Positions 9,277 through 18,872 of a DNA stretch of 45,249 nucleotides are shown here, one piece after another. The first letter of the stretch is position 1. Each line of letters opens with the position of its first letter. Under the pieces are notes generated by a model, which made no database searches, was not told where the DNA came from, and was given only the letters and a program-made list of their open reading frames with translations. The position numbers were made by a program, and so were the translations under genes. Origin of the DNA: Parendozoicomonas sp. Alg238-R29 (GTDB lineage: Bacteria > Pseudomonadota > Gammaproteobacteria > Pseudomonadales > Endozoicomonadaceae); contig NZ_CAMZOG010000031.1 of assembly GCF_947331445.1 (NCBI RefSeq), positions 1 through 45,249 on the forward strand. The letters are read 5' to 3'.

Positions 9277-10287
9277 TTAAAGCATTAACTCCAGGCGCTC
9301 ATTAATGCGCTGAACCGCAGACTGCTCAACAGCCTTGACCGCCTGATCAATAGCATACCCAAATTGTCGTTCATCAGATGAGCCATGACTTTTTACGACA
9401 ACGCCCTGCAAGCCAAGCAGAGTAGCACCATTAAATCTTGCCGGGTCAATATTTGCGGTCAACATTTTGATCAGCGGGCGCGCCAACCACAACAAAGCCT
9501 TACGCCACCACGACAAACCATCTCCACTCATAAACCGACTGACAGCAAACCTGACCACACCTTCACTGACCTTTAGCGCAACATTACCCGGGTAACCATC
9601 ACAAACAACAACATCAACACGCCCGGAAAACAGGCCATCACCCTCAACATAGCCACAGTAATTTAATTGCTCATGCTGTACCAGCAACTGCTGAGCAAGA
9701 CGCACCCGTTCACAACCCTTCGCATCCTCTTCACCAACATTCAGCAAGCCCACCCGAGGCTCTGCAATACCATAGACTTCACTCATCATCAGTGAACCCA
9801 GTACAGCAAACTGCATAAGAAGATCGGAGGAACAATCCACATTCGCCCCAAGATCAAGCAACAACGTGTGCCCAGAGGCAGACGGCAACTGACCAACAAG
9901 TGCGGGGCGATCAATTCCGGGGAGAGTCTTAAGAAGGTGGCACCCCATAACCATCAGCGCTCCAGTATTACCGGCACTGACACAGGCCTGAGACATACCC
10001 ATTGCAACCTGCTCCAGGGCAAGCCACATGGAAGAATCCTGTTTACGACGCAAAGCCTGGGTCGGCTTGTCGTCCATGGTGACAGTCTGCCCGGCATGTA
10101 CAACCGTAACCCTGTCGTTTTCACTATCGGGAAATCCGTCATCTTTCAAACATTGGCGTATAAAAGATGAATCCCCCACAAGCACCAGATGAAGATCTGC
10201 ATGCCTGCTTAGCGCATCCTGCGCAGCCCGAATACGAGAATGGGGACCGCAGTCCCCACTCATCACATCCAGCGCTATGGTCGTCAT
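9277..10287 (-). CDS. plsX: Phosphate acyltransferase PlsX
   Basis: A 336-aa enzyme that makes acyl-phosphate from acyl-ACP, linking fatty-acid synthesis to phospholipid synthesis through PlsY. The family signature is visible as ALDVMSGDxGP at the N-terminus, ASAGNTGALM-like VSAGNTGALMVMG, LLDLGANVDC, LLNVGEED and VVCDGYPGNVALK. The open frame extends 21 codons upstream into rpmF; the ATG at 10287, directly before TTIALDVMSGD and 16 bp after rpmF, is the natural start. Confidence 0.96.
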   Translation of the reverse strand: MTTIALDVMSGDCGPHSRIRAAQDALSRHADLHLVLVGDSSFIRQCLKDDGFPDSENDRVTVVHAGQTVTMDDKPTQALRRKQDSSMWLALEQVAMGMSQACVSAGNTGALMVMGCHLLKTLPGIDRPALVGQLPSASGHTLLLDLGANVDCSSDLLMQFAVLGSLMMSEVYGIAEPRVGLLNVGEEDAKGCERVRLAQQLLVQHEQLNYCGYVEGDGLFSGRVDVVVCDGYPGNVALKVSEGVVRFAVSRFMSGDGLSWWRKALLWLARPLIKMLTANIDPARFNGATLLGLQGVVVKSHGSSDERQFGYAIDQAVKAVEQSAVQRINERLELML

Positions 10288-10303
10288 TTGACCCAAGCGT
10301 GAA

Positions 10304-10483
10304 TCACTCAGCCTTGTCGGCGATAACTTTCTTACCACGGTAGAAGCCATCTGCAGTCACATGGTGACGCAGGTGAGTTTCACCGGAAGCTGCATCTACA
10401 GACAGGGAAGGAGCAGTCAGCGCATCGTGAGAACGACGCATGTCACGCTTGCTGCGAGTCTTACGATTTTTTTGAACGGCCAT
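10304..10483 (-). CDS. rpmF: 50S ribosomal protein L32
   Basis: A 59-aa basic protein read directly from the minus strand. It begins [20 protein letters not shown], followed by [18 protein letters not shown] and DGFYRGKKV, and ends ADKAE. This is the standard bL32 sequence of gammaproteobacteria that lack the zinc cysteines. It sits in the conserved yceD-rpmF-plsX arrangement, 20 bp after yceD and 16 bp before plsX, with a good GGAG ribosome site. Confidence 0.98.
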   Translation of the reverse strand: MAVQKNRKTRSKRDMRRSHDALTAPSLSVDAASGETHLRHHVTADGFYRGKKVIADKAE

Positions 10484-10503
10484 GGATAAATCTCCTGAAA
10501 AAA

Positions 10504-11049
10504 TTACTCACCGGTTTTCAATCCGGCCAGCACACTGAACGGGTTGGGGCGCTGGACATCCTCGACATCCAACTCTTCAGCACCGCCTTCCGGCAGAGTG
10601 CTGTATGCCTCCTGACCACTATGACATGTTTCATTTTCGTGGTAGGCGAAGGCAGGCAAACCAAGCAACACTTCCTGTTCCAGAAGTGGCATCAGCTCTA
10701 CGCTTTCGTCTTCCACAACAAATAACGGATCAAGATCTGCCGGCAGGTTCCGGGCTTGCTCTTCATTCCGAACAACAGCCATGTTGACACAGGCAGCAAA
10801 TTGAATCTCAGCCACATCAAGACAACGCTGACAAACCATGAGCAGAGTTCCTTGCATCTCACACTGAACAACGGCTCGACGTTGATGGTCAACGTCAAAC
10901 TTCAGTGTCACCTGCAAACTCGCCCGGTCGTCAACAAGAATATCTTTTAGCCTGGGGCATGAGGCTACAGCTAATTCACCTTCCAACTTGGCATTCTGAT
11001 ATGCCAGCTTACGAGGTGAAACATGCTTGGGTAACTGTCCGATAAACAT
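10504..11049 (-). CDS. yceD: DUF177 protein YceD (large rRNA accumulation protein)
   Basis: A 181-aa protein of the YceD/DUF177 family, linked in bacteria and plastids to 23S rRNA accumulation and always paired with rpmF. It contains the two-cysteine motif in [11 protein letters not shown] and a second pair region (C in NETCHSG). The start at 11049 is only 9 nt from the -10 of a strong predicted promoter, so the mRNA may be nearly leaderless. It is the first gene of the leftward block that runs through plsX. Confidence 0.9.
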   Translation of the reverse strand: MFIGQLPKHVSPRKLAYQNAKLEGELAVASCPRLKDILVDDRASLQVTLKFDVDHQRRAVVQCEMQGTLLMVCQRCLDVAEIQFAACVNMAVVRNEEQARNLPADLDPLFVVEDESVELMPLLEQEVLLGLPAFAYHENETCHSGQEAYSTLPEGGAEELDVEDVQRPNPFSVLAGLKTGE

Positions 11050-11058
11050 AAGCGCGCA

Positions 11059-11087
11059 ATAATAGGGACATCAAAACCGGGTGTAAA
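11059..11087 (-). promoter_or_regulatory. Predicted yceD-rpmF-plsX promoter
   Basis: Minus-strand TTTACA (11082-11087), exactly 17 nt spacer, TATTAT (11059-11064). The expected transcription start, about 7 nt after the -10, falls at 11051-11053, 2-4 nt before the yceD ATG. Confidence 0.65.
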
Positions 11088-11197
11088 GATGCAATACATG
11101 ATTTCCACACACCGGATTGACCCTATAGACTAGCGCACAACCACCACTTTCTAACATCACTCTCTTATCTCAACGACCAAAAGCCCCGTTAACACCC

Positions 11198-11773
11198 ATG
11201 AATACTATACTCGCATCCAGCTCTCCTTATCGCAAACAGCTACTCAGCAGACTTAATATCCCCTTCACCTGCATCAGCCCAGATATTGACGAAACCCCTG
11301 AACCCAATGAAGCTCCAATATTTCTGGCAGCCCGCTTGAGCAGAAACAAAGCTGCCGCTATTCACGCCTCACACCCAGACAGCCTTATTATCGCCTCGGA
11401 TCAAGTCGCCGTTCGTAACGATACAATTCTTGGAAAACCCGGCACTGAAGAAAACGCAATCTCCCAGCTACAACAGTCCAGTGGGCAGACTGTTAAATTC
11501 CTCACCAGCCTCTGCCTTCAAATTCCCGACCACGAAGAACCGATCGTTCGCGTTATCCCTTATCAGGTAAAATTCCGCAAACTCTCCGAGGATGAGATTA
11601 TTCGCTATGTAAAAGCGGATAACCCTCTGAATTGTGCCGGAAGCTTTAAATGGGAAAAGTTAGGCATCAGTCTTTTCGAAAAGATGGAAGGCAGCGACCC
11701 AACCGCGCTGGAAGGGTTACCACTGATCACCCTCTGCGAGCTACTTCGGGAAAACAGACGAGAAATCCCTTAA
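11198..11773 (+). CDS. yceF: Maf/YceF nucleotide pyrophosphatase (7-methyl-GTP type)
   Basis: A 191-aa Maf-family house-cleaning enzyme. It begins with ILASSSPYRKQLL, followed by the SPDIDETP block, ASDQVAV, LGKPGT, and the late GSFKWEKLGI and LEGLPL segments. The SPDIDE and E/K pattern matches the YceF subgroup, which prefers m7GTP, over the dTTP/UTP YhdE type. It is divergent from yceD, as in Pseudomonas and E. coli, where the yceF-yceD-rpmF cluster is conserved. Confidence 0.93.
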   Translation: MNTILASSSPYRKQLLSRLNIPFTCISPDIDETPEPNEAPIFLAARLSRNKAAAIHASHPDSLIIASDQVAVRNDTILGKPGTEENAISQLQQSSGQTVKFLTSLCLQIPDHEEPIVRVIPYQVKFRKLSEDEIIRYVKADNPLNCAGSFKWEKLGISLFEKMEGSDPTALEGLPLITLCELLRENRREIP

Positions 11774-12171
11774 CCCCGCGCCCCGTATTAACACGCATAT
11801 ACAAGTGCCATAGAGCGTTTAACTTTTGACGATCTTCGCACCACAAACCACAACACCCTCGCCTACTGGAGGTGAAATACCAACCTCCAGCCACGACCCC
11901 ACCAATACTTCCCCAGCCAGTCACAGGTGAATTTATGCCAATACAGAGATACAGGACATACACTCTGTTATTTACCCCACTATTTGCCGGGCAAACTCTA
12001 GCAGCAGATCTGACGGCAGATATTGAACCTACATCCTCCAACGCATTCGAACCCTAAAAGGGGCAATGGCCTCTGGGGCTTGCAGCAGCACATATTGACA
12101 GCCCCCTACAAGGATATTGATAACAACGTCAGCCTTCATCGGCGCCGTTTACCACTTTTAATTTTTCAATA
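11774..12171. other. Intergenic stretch between maf and sppA
   Basis: About 400 bp with no recognisable gene except one 40-codon frame at 11935-12057. No convincing promoter or repeat is seen. It ends in a bidirectional terminator at 12172-12208. In Pseudomonas the neighbouring order is maf-sppA without this gap. Confidence 0.5.
11935..12057 (+). CDS. Possible small exported peptide (40 aa)
   Basis: The frame starts with an ATG preceded 5-6 nt upstream by AGGTGA. The product has a basic N-terminus (MPIQRYR), a short hydrophobic run and AGQTLAADL, which resembles a signal peptidase site after about residue 24, leaving only about 16 residues. It could be the decayed start of a secreted protein or a genuine tiny peptide. 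No similarity is recognised. Confidence 0.25.
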   Translation: MPIQRYRTYTLLFTPLFAGQTLAADLTADIEPTSSNAFEP

Positions 12172-12208
12172 AAAAAATGGGAGCCAAATACCCGGACTCC
12201 CATTTTTT
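12172..12208. terminator. Bidirectional intrinsic terminator
   Basis: A perfect 12-bp inverted repeat, AAAAAATGGGAG (12172-12183) and CTCCCATTTTTT (12197-12208), with a 13-nt loop. The A and T tracts at both ends let it act on both strands: it closes sppA (minus) and any rightward transcript from maf. Confidence 0.85.
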
Positions 12209-12229
12209 ATATTTAGGAAAACAAACAAA

Positions 12230-13198
12230 TTATCGAATGACAGGCCCTTCTAATCCCAAACTGACACTGATAGTTTCAGCCGCACTGGCACCGACCTGCC
12301 GGGCAAAGCGCTCGAGCACACCAGGCCTTACTGTGAAGTCGACAATATCTTCCACACCCACCACTTCACGAGCTACATAGCCAGAACTGCCCAGACCGTC
12401 TACCAACCCCAAGCCAAGAGCCTGCTGACCAGTCCAAATAAGACCAGAGAAAATTTCCGGTGCATCACTTAAACGATCTCCACGCCCATCTTTCACGCTG
12501 GCGATAAACTGCTCATGAATACTACGTACCGTGCCACGAAGGTGTTCCGCCACTTCAGGCTCTTCAGGCTGGAAAGGATCGGTCAGAGCTTTATGTTCGC
12601 CGGAGCCATAAAAGCGGCGAGTCACTCCCACCTTTTTCATAGCCTCCTCGAAACCAAATGTGGCCATATAGGCACCAATAGAACCCACCACTGAGCCCTG
12701 ATCCGCATAAATCTCATCGGTTGCCGCTGCCATGTAATAGGCAGCAGATGCACCTACATCAGAAATTACACCGTAGATCTTGATATCACTACGAGTATCA
12801 CGAAGGCGGTTAATTTCGTCATAAACATAACTGGCCTGCACCGGGCTACCACCAGGACTATTTATACGAAGAATCACTGCACGAACCTTGTCATCCTCAT
12901 AAGCTTTACGCAAACCGGTAACAATAGTGTCTGCATTAGCTTCTTTGTCGGCTGCAATAGCACCCCGTATATCAATCAACGCAACATACTCTTTTGGAGC
13001 AGGCTTGCCTCCTCTCAAGGAAAAGGAAAAGACAACGGAACCAATTGCCGCAAATAACCAGATAAAGAACAAAAACCGGAAAAATATACTCCAGCGCCTT
13101 GCCCGCCGCTGCTCGTTAGCCGCATTGAACAACAATTTCTCTATTAACTGTCGATCTTCTGAAGCCATGGACTCTCCACCACCCTGGTTATCTGACAT
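12230..13198 (-). CDS. sppA: Signal peptide peptidase SppA-like (S49 family)
   Basis: A 322-aa single-domain membrane serine protease that degrades cleaved signal peptides. A cytoplasmic N-terminus of about 40 residues precedes one membrane segment (about 42-62). The S49 core shows RINSPGGSP, the nucleophile region SDVGASAAYYMA and DQGSVVGSIGAY; the general-base lysine is probably the one in GSGEHKALTDPF. The length fits the short (36K) type, not the 618-aa E. coli SppA. It lies after rluC; the HAD phosphatase gene found between them in Pseudomonas is absent. Confidence 0.9.
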   Translation of the reverse strand: MSDNQGGGESMASEDRQLIEKLLFNAANEQRRARRWSIFFRFLFFIWLFAAIGSVVFSFSLRGGKPAPKEYVALIDIRGAIAADKEANADTIVTGLRKAYEDDKVRAVILRINSPGGSPVQASYVYDEINRLRDTRSDIKIYGVISDVGASAAYYMAAATDEIYADQGSVVGSIGAYMATFGFEEAMKKVGVTRRFYGSGEHKALTDPFQPEEPEVAEHLRGTVRSIHEQFIASVKDGRGDRLSDAPEIFSGLIWTGQQALGLGLVDGLGSSGYVAREVVGVEDIVDFTVRPGVLERFARQVGASAAETISVSLGLEGPVIR

Positions 13199-13242
13199 TT
13201 ATTATTCTCCAGATGTCTTTTCCCGGTACAGGTTTGAATGTA

Positions 13243-14253
13243 TCAAACCTGCGACAAACCTTTCAGCACCGTAACCAGCTCTTCTGGCAACGGCGCATTA
13301 AATTCACGATAGCTGCCATCGGGAAGATTTACCCCTACCTTTGCAGCATGAAGAAATAACCGCTTCAAACCTGCCTGCTGGGCAAGCTGGGCCGTACGCT
13401 CAAAACCGTACTTACTATCTCCAAGGATTGGATGCCCGGCATGAAGAGTATGAACACGAATCTGGTGAGTTCGCCCGGTTTCAAGGCTAGCCTCAACCAA
13501 GGTTGACTCACTGTAGCACTGCAACACCTTAAATCGGGTACGGGATGGCTTACCATCAGGCGCAACGCTCACCATTCGCTCACCAGACTGCAAAACATTT
13601 TTTCGCAGCGGTGCGGAAACAGCCGCTTTACGGGCCGGCCAGCGGCCATCCACTAAAGCGTTATAAACCTTCAACACATGATGCTCGCGAATTTGGGCAT
13701 GAAGATGGCGCAACATGCTGCGCTTCTTAGCCACAAGAAGACAGCCGGAAGTATCACGGTCGATGCGATGCACCAGTTCAAGAAAGCGACAATCAGGCCG
13801 GAGTTGGCGCAGCGCTTCAATCACACCAAGACTGACGCCACTTCCACCATGAACAGCCAAACCACTGGGTTTATTTAGCACCAGAAGGGAATCATCTTCA
13901 TAGATTATTGCTGCTTCAAGTTTTCTGGAAACCTCCATACCTGGAGCAACAGGCATCTTCGCCTCACTCACACGAACAGGCGGTATTCGGACAACATCCC
14001 CACCCTGGAGTTTGGTTTCCGCCTTAGCCCGCCCCTTATTAACCCGCACTTCGCCTTTGCGAATAATTCGGTAAATTCGGGTTTTGGGTACGCCTTTCAG
14101 AACCGCACGCAGGAAATTATCAAGCCGTTGCCCGGCCTGATCTTCGTCAACCGTAATGAAACGAACCGCCGAGCCTTTCTTGGGGCTTTCGCTCATACTA
14201 CCTTTAACATCATTGTCTACCGGAGCACCGGTTTTCAGGACTTCATTCATCAT
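13243..14253 (-). CDS. rluC: 23S rRNA pseudouridine synthase RluC
   Basis: Makes pseudouridines 955, 2504 and 2580 of 23S rRNA. The N-terminal S4 domain is visible as AGQRLDNFL, KGVPKTRIYRIIRKGEVRVNKGR (in pieces) and GDVVRIPP; the RsuA/RluA catalytic domain follows, with LVHRIDRDTSGCLLVAKK holding the catalytic Asp, then GRTHQIRVH. Starts at 14253/14250 (ATGATG) or 14196 (ATG with AGGT 4 nt upstream) are possible; the longer is kept, so the first 20 residues are uncertain. Divergent from rne, as in E. coli and Pseudomonas. Confidence 0.94.
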   Translation of the reverse strand: MMNEVLKTGAPVDNDVKGSMSESPKKGSAVRFITVDEDQAGQRLDNFLRAVLKGVPKTRIYRIIRKGEVRVNKGRAKAETKLQGGDVVRIPPVRVSEAKMPVAPGMEVSRKLEAAIIYEDDSLLVLNKPSGLAVHGGSGVSLGVIEALRQLRPDCRFLELVHRIDRDTSGCLLVAKKRSMLRHLHAQIREHHVLKVYNALVDGRWPARKAAVSAPLRKNVLQSGERMVSVAPDGKPSRTRFKVLQCYSESTLVEASLETGRTHQIRVHTLHAGHPILGDSKYGFERTAQLAQQAGLKRLFLHAAKVGVNLPDGSYREFNAPLPEELVTVLKGLSQV

Positions 14254-14281
14254 TCGCTTATGGTAACAGTTTTCCTGCAGT

Positions 14282-14310
14282 TTGAAGCACTTAGGAATAG
14301 CTGATATATT
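14282..14310 (+). promoter_or_regulatory. Predicted rne promoter
   Basis: TTGAAG (14282-14287), 17-nt spacer, TATATT (14305-14310). The predicted start near 14317 would give rne a leader of about 505 nt. It overlaps the upstream region of rluC on the other strand. Confidence 0.5.
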
Positions 14311-14316
14311 TCCAGT

Positions 14317-14822
14317 ACTGTTGCGGATTACATACAATCGCAACAGCGAATGTAACAAAGTGATGAAAAGTCCGTATACCCGCACTCGTGTCATGGAGAA
14401 AATGCCCCTTTTGGCTGTCCAACTGACCAGTGCCCTCTACGGCATAGCCTGAATGGTATTCTGAAAACCAGAATCCCTCTAAGGCATATTTACAGAATGG
14501 CGCAAAGCGAAAGAATATACTTTGCGCTGCGAGTTAAACAGCGCTATCCAGATTGGCTGGACGCTCCTATTACTAATTCAATAGTCAAGGCTTCAGGCAC
14601 TCGTTCACTGCTGAGAAATGCTCCCGCATTAAGGAGTTACAAGACTCGGCAACAGATAAGACCTGAACCCTGGTTCGCCAAAGGCGAGATTAGCCCCTGA
14701 GAGAAAATAGCTCAGGGCATTCCCTGTTATGCAGAATGCTGCAGTTTCAGGATGATAAGAAGAATGAATAATAGGACGTACCAGGCATGAAGAGGATGGC
14801 CTACAGATAGAACCGGATTTGC
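14317..14822 (+). ncRNA. Long 5' leader of rne
   Basis: About 500 nt without a credible gene; a 67-codon frame at 14497-14700 has no family resemblance and poor ribosome-site context. In E. coli the 361-nt rne leader folds into hairpins that RNase E itself senses to limit its own mRNA. The unusual length here suggests the same kind of autoregulation; the hairpins themselves were not traced. Confidence 0.4.
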
Positions 14823-17762
14823 ATGAAAAGAATGCTAATCAATGCAACACAGCAGGAAGAACTGCGTGTTGCACTGGTCGATGGCCAAAAGCTTTATGAT
14901 CTCGATATTGAATCGGGCGCGCGTGAACAAAAGAAAGCCAACATCTACAAAGGTAAAATTACCCGCGTAGAACCAAGCCTTGAAGCGGCTTTTGTTGACT
15001 TCGGTTCTGAGCGTCACGGCTTCCTCCCTCTCAAAGAGATTTCCCGCGAATATTTTACCGGCAATCCCGGCTCCGGCCGCCCCAGTATTCGCGATGTGAT
15101 CAAGGAAGGTCAGGAAGTTATTGTCCAGGTAGATAAGGAAGAGCGCGGCAACAAAGGCGCAGCCCTTACTACCCTGATCAGCCTGGCAGGCCGCTACCTG
15201 GTCCTGATGCCTAACAACCCTCGTGCCGGCGGCATCTCTCGCCGTATCGAAGGTGAAGAGCGCACCCAGCTTCGCGAAGCTCTGGCTCAGCTCGACATTC
15301 CACAGGAAATGGGAGTGATCGTTCGTACCGCAGGTCTTGGGCGTGACGCCTCAGATCTGCAGTGGGATCTGGATTACCTGCTGAAAGTCTGGAATTCCAT
15401 CAAGGAAGCCACTGGTGACCGCCCTGCTCCATTCCTGGTTTATCAGGAAAGCAATGTCACCATTCGCGCCATCCGCGATTACCTGCGTCAGGATATCGGT
15501 GAAGTTCTGGTCGATAACCCGATCGTTCACAAGGAAGCTCTGGAGTTTATCTCTCAGGTAATGCCTCAGTATCAGAACCGGGTGAAGCTTTATCAGGACG
15601 ACGTCCCTCTGTTCAACCGCTTCCAAATCGAAAGCCAGATCGAAACAGCTTTCCAGCGGGAAGTAAAACTCCCATCAGGCGGCTCCATTGTTATTGATCC
15701 GACTGAAGCTCTGGTTTCCATCGACATCAACTCTGCCCGGGCAACCCGCGGTGGCGATATCGAAGAAACCGCACGCAACACTAACCTTGAAGCAGCCGAA
15801 GAGATTGCTCGTCAGCTGCGCCTGCGTGACATCGGTGGCCTGATCGTTATCGACTTCATCGACATGAGTTCAAACAAGAACCAGCGTGACGTTGAAAACA
15901 AGATGCGCGAAGCCCTGCAGATGGACCGCGCCCGCGTTCAGCTAGGCCGCATCTCTCGTTTTGGCCTGCTGGAAATGTCCCGTCAGCGCCTACGCCCTTC
16001 CCTGGAAGAGACCAGTGGCATTGTCTGCCCACGCTGTAATGGTCAGGGCACAATCCGTGACATCCACTCTCTGGCCCTGTCTATCCTGCGCCTGGTAGAA
16101 GAGGAAGCTCTGAAAGAGCGTACTTCTGAAATCCGCACAACTGTACCCGTTGCAGTTGGTACATTCATGCTAAACGAAAAGCGTGATGTTATCAGCCGCA
16201 TTGAAAAGCGCAGCAAAACCCGTGTTCTGGTTATCCCCAACCCGCACCTGGAAACACCTCACTTCGAGGTTCAGCGACTGCGTGACGACCACATCGGTGA
16301 AATTCCGGCAAGTAGCCTGGACATCAGCAAAGAGATTCAACCTGAAGCCCAGGAATATCTGCAGGATAAAGAACTGCAGAAAACTCCTGAAGCTGCAGTT
16401 CGCAACATTACTCCGAACAAACCAGCCCCTGCACGCACCCCAGCGCAGAAAACAACCGATCCTGAGCCCGGTGGCCTGCTGAAAGCTATTGCCAAAACCT
16501 TTGGTAGCCTGTTCTCCGCTCCAGAGGAAGAGAAGCCTGAACCTAAGGCGCAACAGCGTCAGGAAAAATCCAACAACAACCGTCAGGGCGGCAACCGTCG
16601 TAACGACCGCAACCGCACCAATGACCGTCGCCGGGATGATCGCAACACCCGCAACGAACAGCGTCGTGAGCGAAAAGACGCGCAGGAAGATCGCCAGAAT
16701 CGCGAACGTCGCCAACCTCAACGTCGCGATCAGCGCAATGAGCGCAACCAGGAAAAGCGTGAAGACCCTCGTCGCCAGCAGCAGGACAACCGCCAGAGTG
16801 AAGCAAGCTCCAGCGAAGCCCTAAAGCGCCAACAGCAAACATCTGGACCCGGCGAGCAGCAGGAAGAAAAGCGCCGTCGTCCACGCAACCTGCAGAACCG
16901 TCGACGCAATAACCGCCAGTCCCAGCGGGATCGTGCTCAGCCAGATGCGCAACAACAGACTTCTGAAGCTACAGCACAACAAGCACAGCCTCAAGCACAG
17001 CCTCAAGCTCAGCAAACTGCCAAGCCAGAAGCTACTTCACAGCAGCCTGCAAAACAGGAGCAGAAGCAAGCGCCTCGCAAGCCCAAGCAGGAACAGCAGC
17101 CTGTAAAAACAGAGGCCGCTGAGAGGAAGATTGAAGAAAAACCTGTTCAACAGCAGACACAGAAAGAAGCTGCCAAAGCTGCAACGCCTGAAGTAGCTTC
17201 TGCAGTGCAGGCGGAAAAAGCACCTCAGCCTGCACCTGCAGCGCCTGTCGTTGCACCTACACAGGCAAAGCCAGCAGCTGCTGAAAAACCAGCTCAAGAG
17301 AAGCCTGCTGATACACTTACACAAACTCAGCCAGCTGAACCAAAAGCTGAAGAGAGCAAAACGGCAGAGGCAAAACAGGCTCCAGCGCCTGCTGCAGAAA
17401 AAACGGCTCCAAAACCTGAAGTAGCAGAACAGACTGCAACGCCAATTCCGGCAGAAGAAGCTCAAGCCACCGAACGCCCTCGCCGCCGTCGTCGCGCCAG
17501 CCGTGCAGCTAACGACCCGCGAGAAATTCGCCGCCGCAAGCTGGAAGCTGAAAAGTCCGCGACCGAAGCAGCCAAACCTGCAACTGTAGAAGCTCAAGCA
17601 CCCGTGCAAAAACCTGCTCCAGTGCAAGCGTCTGAGCAACAACTTCAGCCTACTCAACAGCCAGAGCAAAAAATTGTCCAGGAACCACTGGCAACTGTGA
17701 ATCCTGAGCAACCCAGACCAGCAACACAGACACCTGTTGTTGATCAAAGCTCTGATCAGTGA
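14823..17762 (+). CDS. rne: Ribonuclease E
   Basis: A 979-aa endonuclease and scaffold of the RNA degradosome. Residues about 35-125 form the S1 domain ([19 protein letters not shown]). The catalytic aspartates align to D301 (SIDINS) and D344 (VIDFIDM), and the Zn-link cysteines to C402 and C405 (CPRCNGQGT), each two positions before the E. coli numbering. From about residue 560 the protein is an unstructured scaffold: an Arg/Asn/Asp-rich RNA-binding tract (about 570-700), then an Ala/Pro/Gln/Lys-rich tail, with a conserved Arg-rich [10 protein letters not shown] patch at about 885-908. Long open frames on the other strands here are artefacts of this skewed composition. Confidence 0.98.
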   Translation: MKRMLINATQQEELRVALVDGQKLYDLDIESGAREQKKANIYKGKITRVEPSLEAAFVDFGSERHGFLPLKEISREYFTGNPGSGRPSIRDVIKEGQEVIVQVDKEERGNKGAALTTLISLAGRYLVLMPNNPRAGGISRRIEGEERTQLREALAQLDIPQEMGVIVRTAGLGRDASDLQWDLDYLLKVWNSIKEATGDRPAPFLVYQESNVTIRAIRDYLRQDIGEVLVDNPIVHKEALEFISQVMPQYQNRVKLYQDDVPLFNRFQIESQIETAFQREVKLPSGGSIVIDPTEALVSIDINSARATRGGDIEETARNTNLEAAEEIARQLRLRDIGGLIVIDFIDMSSNKNQRDVENKMREALQMDRARVQLGRISRFGLLEMSRQRLRPSLEETSGIVCPRCNGQGTIRDIHSLALSILRLVEEEALKERTSEIRTTVPVAVGTFMLNEKRDVISRIEKRSKTRVLVIPNPHLETPHFEVQRLRDDHIGEIPASSLDISKEIQPEAQEYLQDKELQKTPEAAVRNITPNKPAPARTPAQKTTDPEPGGLLKAIAKTFGSLFSAPEEEKPEPKAQQRQEKSNNNRQGGNRRNDRNRTNDRRRDDRNTRNEQRRERKDAQEDRQNRERRQPQRRDQRNERNQEKREDPRRQQQDNRQSEASSSEALKRQQQTSGPGEQQEEKRRRPRNLQNRRRNNRQSQRDRAQPDAQQQTSEATAQQAQPQAQPQAQQTAKPEATSQQPAKQEQKQAPRKPKQEQQPVKTEAAERKIEEKPVQQQTQKEAAKAATPEVASAVQAEKAPQPAPAAPVVAPTQAKPAAAEKPAQEKPADTLTQTQPAEPKAEESKTAEAKQAPAPAAEKTAPKPEVAEQTATPIPAEEAQATERPRRRRRASRAANDPREIRRRKLEAEKSATEAAKPATVEAQAPVQKPAPVQASEQQLQPTQQPEQKIVQEPLATVNPEQPRPATQTPVVDQSSDQ

Positions 17763-17784
17763 GTACTACCAAAACAAGCTGATA

Positions 17785-17820
17785 AAAAAATCCCCGTTCA
17801 TTTCTGACCGGGGATTTTTT
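17785..17820. terminator. Bidirectional terminator between rne and murB
   Basis: Perfect 12-bp inverted repeat AAAAAATCCCCG (17785-17796) and CGGGGATTTTTT (17809-17820), 12-nt loop, lying between the convergent ends of rne and murB. Confidence 0.9.
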
Positions 17821-17843
17821 ATACTTTGAAAACGTAAAACGAT

Positions 17844-18872
17844 TTAATAAATTCTTGGCTCGATTTCGAGATCAACACCAAATCGCTCACTCACAGCTTC
17901 ACGTATATCACCAGCAAGAGTCAGGATTGCCTGCCCATCAGCATGCCCGTGATTAACCAGAACCAGAGCCTGATAGCGATACACACCAGCTCCAGTACTG
18001 TAGGCAACACCCTTAAAACCGCACTGATCGATTAACCAGCCAGCTGCCAGCTTCCAGCACTCATCCCCAGAAGAAAAAGCAACCATTTCAGGCTCCTGCT
18101 CTAGCAATTTCTGGTAATGCTCGCGGGTAACCATCGGATTTTTAAAGAAACTTCCAGCATTACCAAGCTGTTCCGGAGCAGGCAACCTGGAATTTCGAAT
18201 CCGGCAGACAACATCACTGACCAATTGACCGGTAACAGGATTAACACCTGCAGTCTGCAGTACTTCCCTTTGAAGCTGACCATAATCCAGTTGAGGTTCG
18301 AAGGTTTTTGATAGAGAAAAAGTGACTGAGACAATAATAAACCGATCTCGATACTTTCCCTTAAAGACAGAATTGCGGTATCCAAACTGACAATCTTCAC
18401 CAGTCAGAGTAACAACCTCACCGGTCACCACGTCCATAGCTTGCAAGCTATGGAAAACATCTTTGACCTCAACGCCGTAAGCCCCAATATTTTGAATAGG
18501 AGCAGCTCCCACACAACCGGGAATAAGCGACAGGTTTTCCAGACCGTAATAATTCTGACTCAGACTCCACTGCACAAACTCATGCCAGCTTTCACCAGCA
18601 CCAGCCTTTACCAACACCTGACCATCAATTTCACCGGTTGCAACCTCACAACCTTTGATGCCAATAGCAATAACCAACCCTTGAAAGTCGCCGCTGAAAA
18701 TAACATTACTCCCCTCACCCAGCGGGCAAACAGGCAGCTTTTTCTCACCGGCCCACTCCAAAGCCTCACGGAGTTCACCCTCTGAAGAAACCCGGGTCAG
18801 ATAATCTGCAAAGCAGGATATCCCCATTGTGTTATAGGGCTTAAGATCTACGTGATGACTTAACTCCAGCAT
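17844..18872 (-). CDS. murB: UDP-N-acetylenolpyruvoylglucosamine reductase
   Basis: The 342-aa type I MurB makes UDP-MurNAc in peptidoglycan synthesis using FAD and NADPH. FAD-binding segments PLGEGSNVIF and IPGCVGAAPIQNIGAYG are visible, with the proton-donor serine in NAGSFFKNP and the final Glu in DLEIEPRIY. Its ATG overlaps the stop of the phosphatase gene as TGATG; the frame also opens at a GTG one codon earlier. It ends the comEC-to-murB leftward block. Confidence 0.96.
   Translation of the reverse strand: MLELSHHVDLKPYNTMGISCFADYLTRVSSEGELREALEWAGEKKLPVCPLGEGSNVIFSGDFQGLVIAIGIKGCEVATGEIDGQVLVKAGAGESWHEFVQWSLSQNYYGLENLSLIPGCVGAAPIQNIGAYGVEVKDVFHSLQAMDVVTGEVVTLTGEDCQFGYRNSVFKGKYRDRFIIVSVTFSLSKTFEPQLDYGQLQREVLQTAGVNPVTGQLVSDVVCRIRNSRLPAPEQLGNAGSFFKNPMVTREHYQKLLEQEPEMVAFSSGDECWKLAAGWLIDQCGFKGVAYSTGAGVYRYQALVLVNHGHADGQAILTLAGDIREAVSERFGVDLEIEPRIY

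Noticed and set aside
14497-14700. 67-codon frame in the rne leader
   Set aside because: No ribosome site and no family resemblance; the region is better explained as leader RNA.
16170-17747. Long minus-strand frames (183 and 236 codons) inside rne
   Set aside because: They arise from the Gln/Pro/Ala/Lys-rich scaffold of RNase E, giving Leu/Cys/Phe/Arg-rich nonsense.
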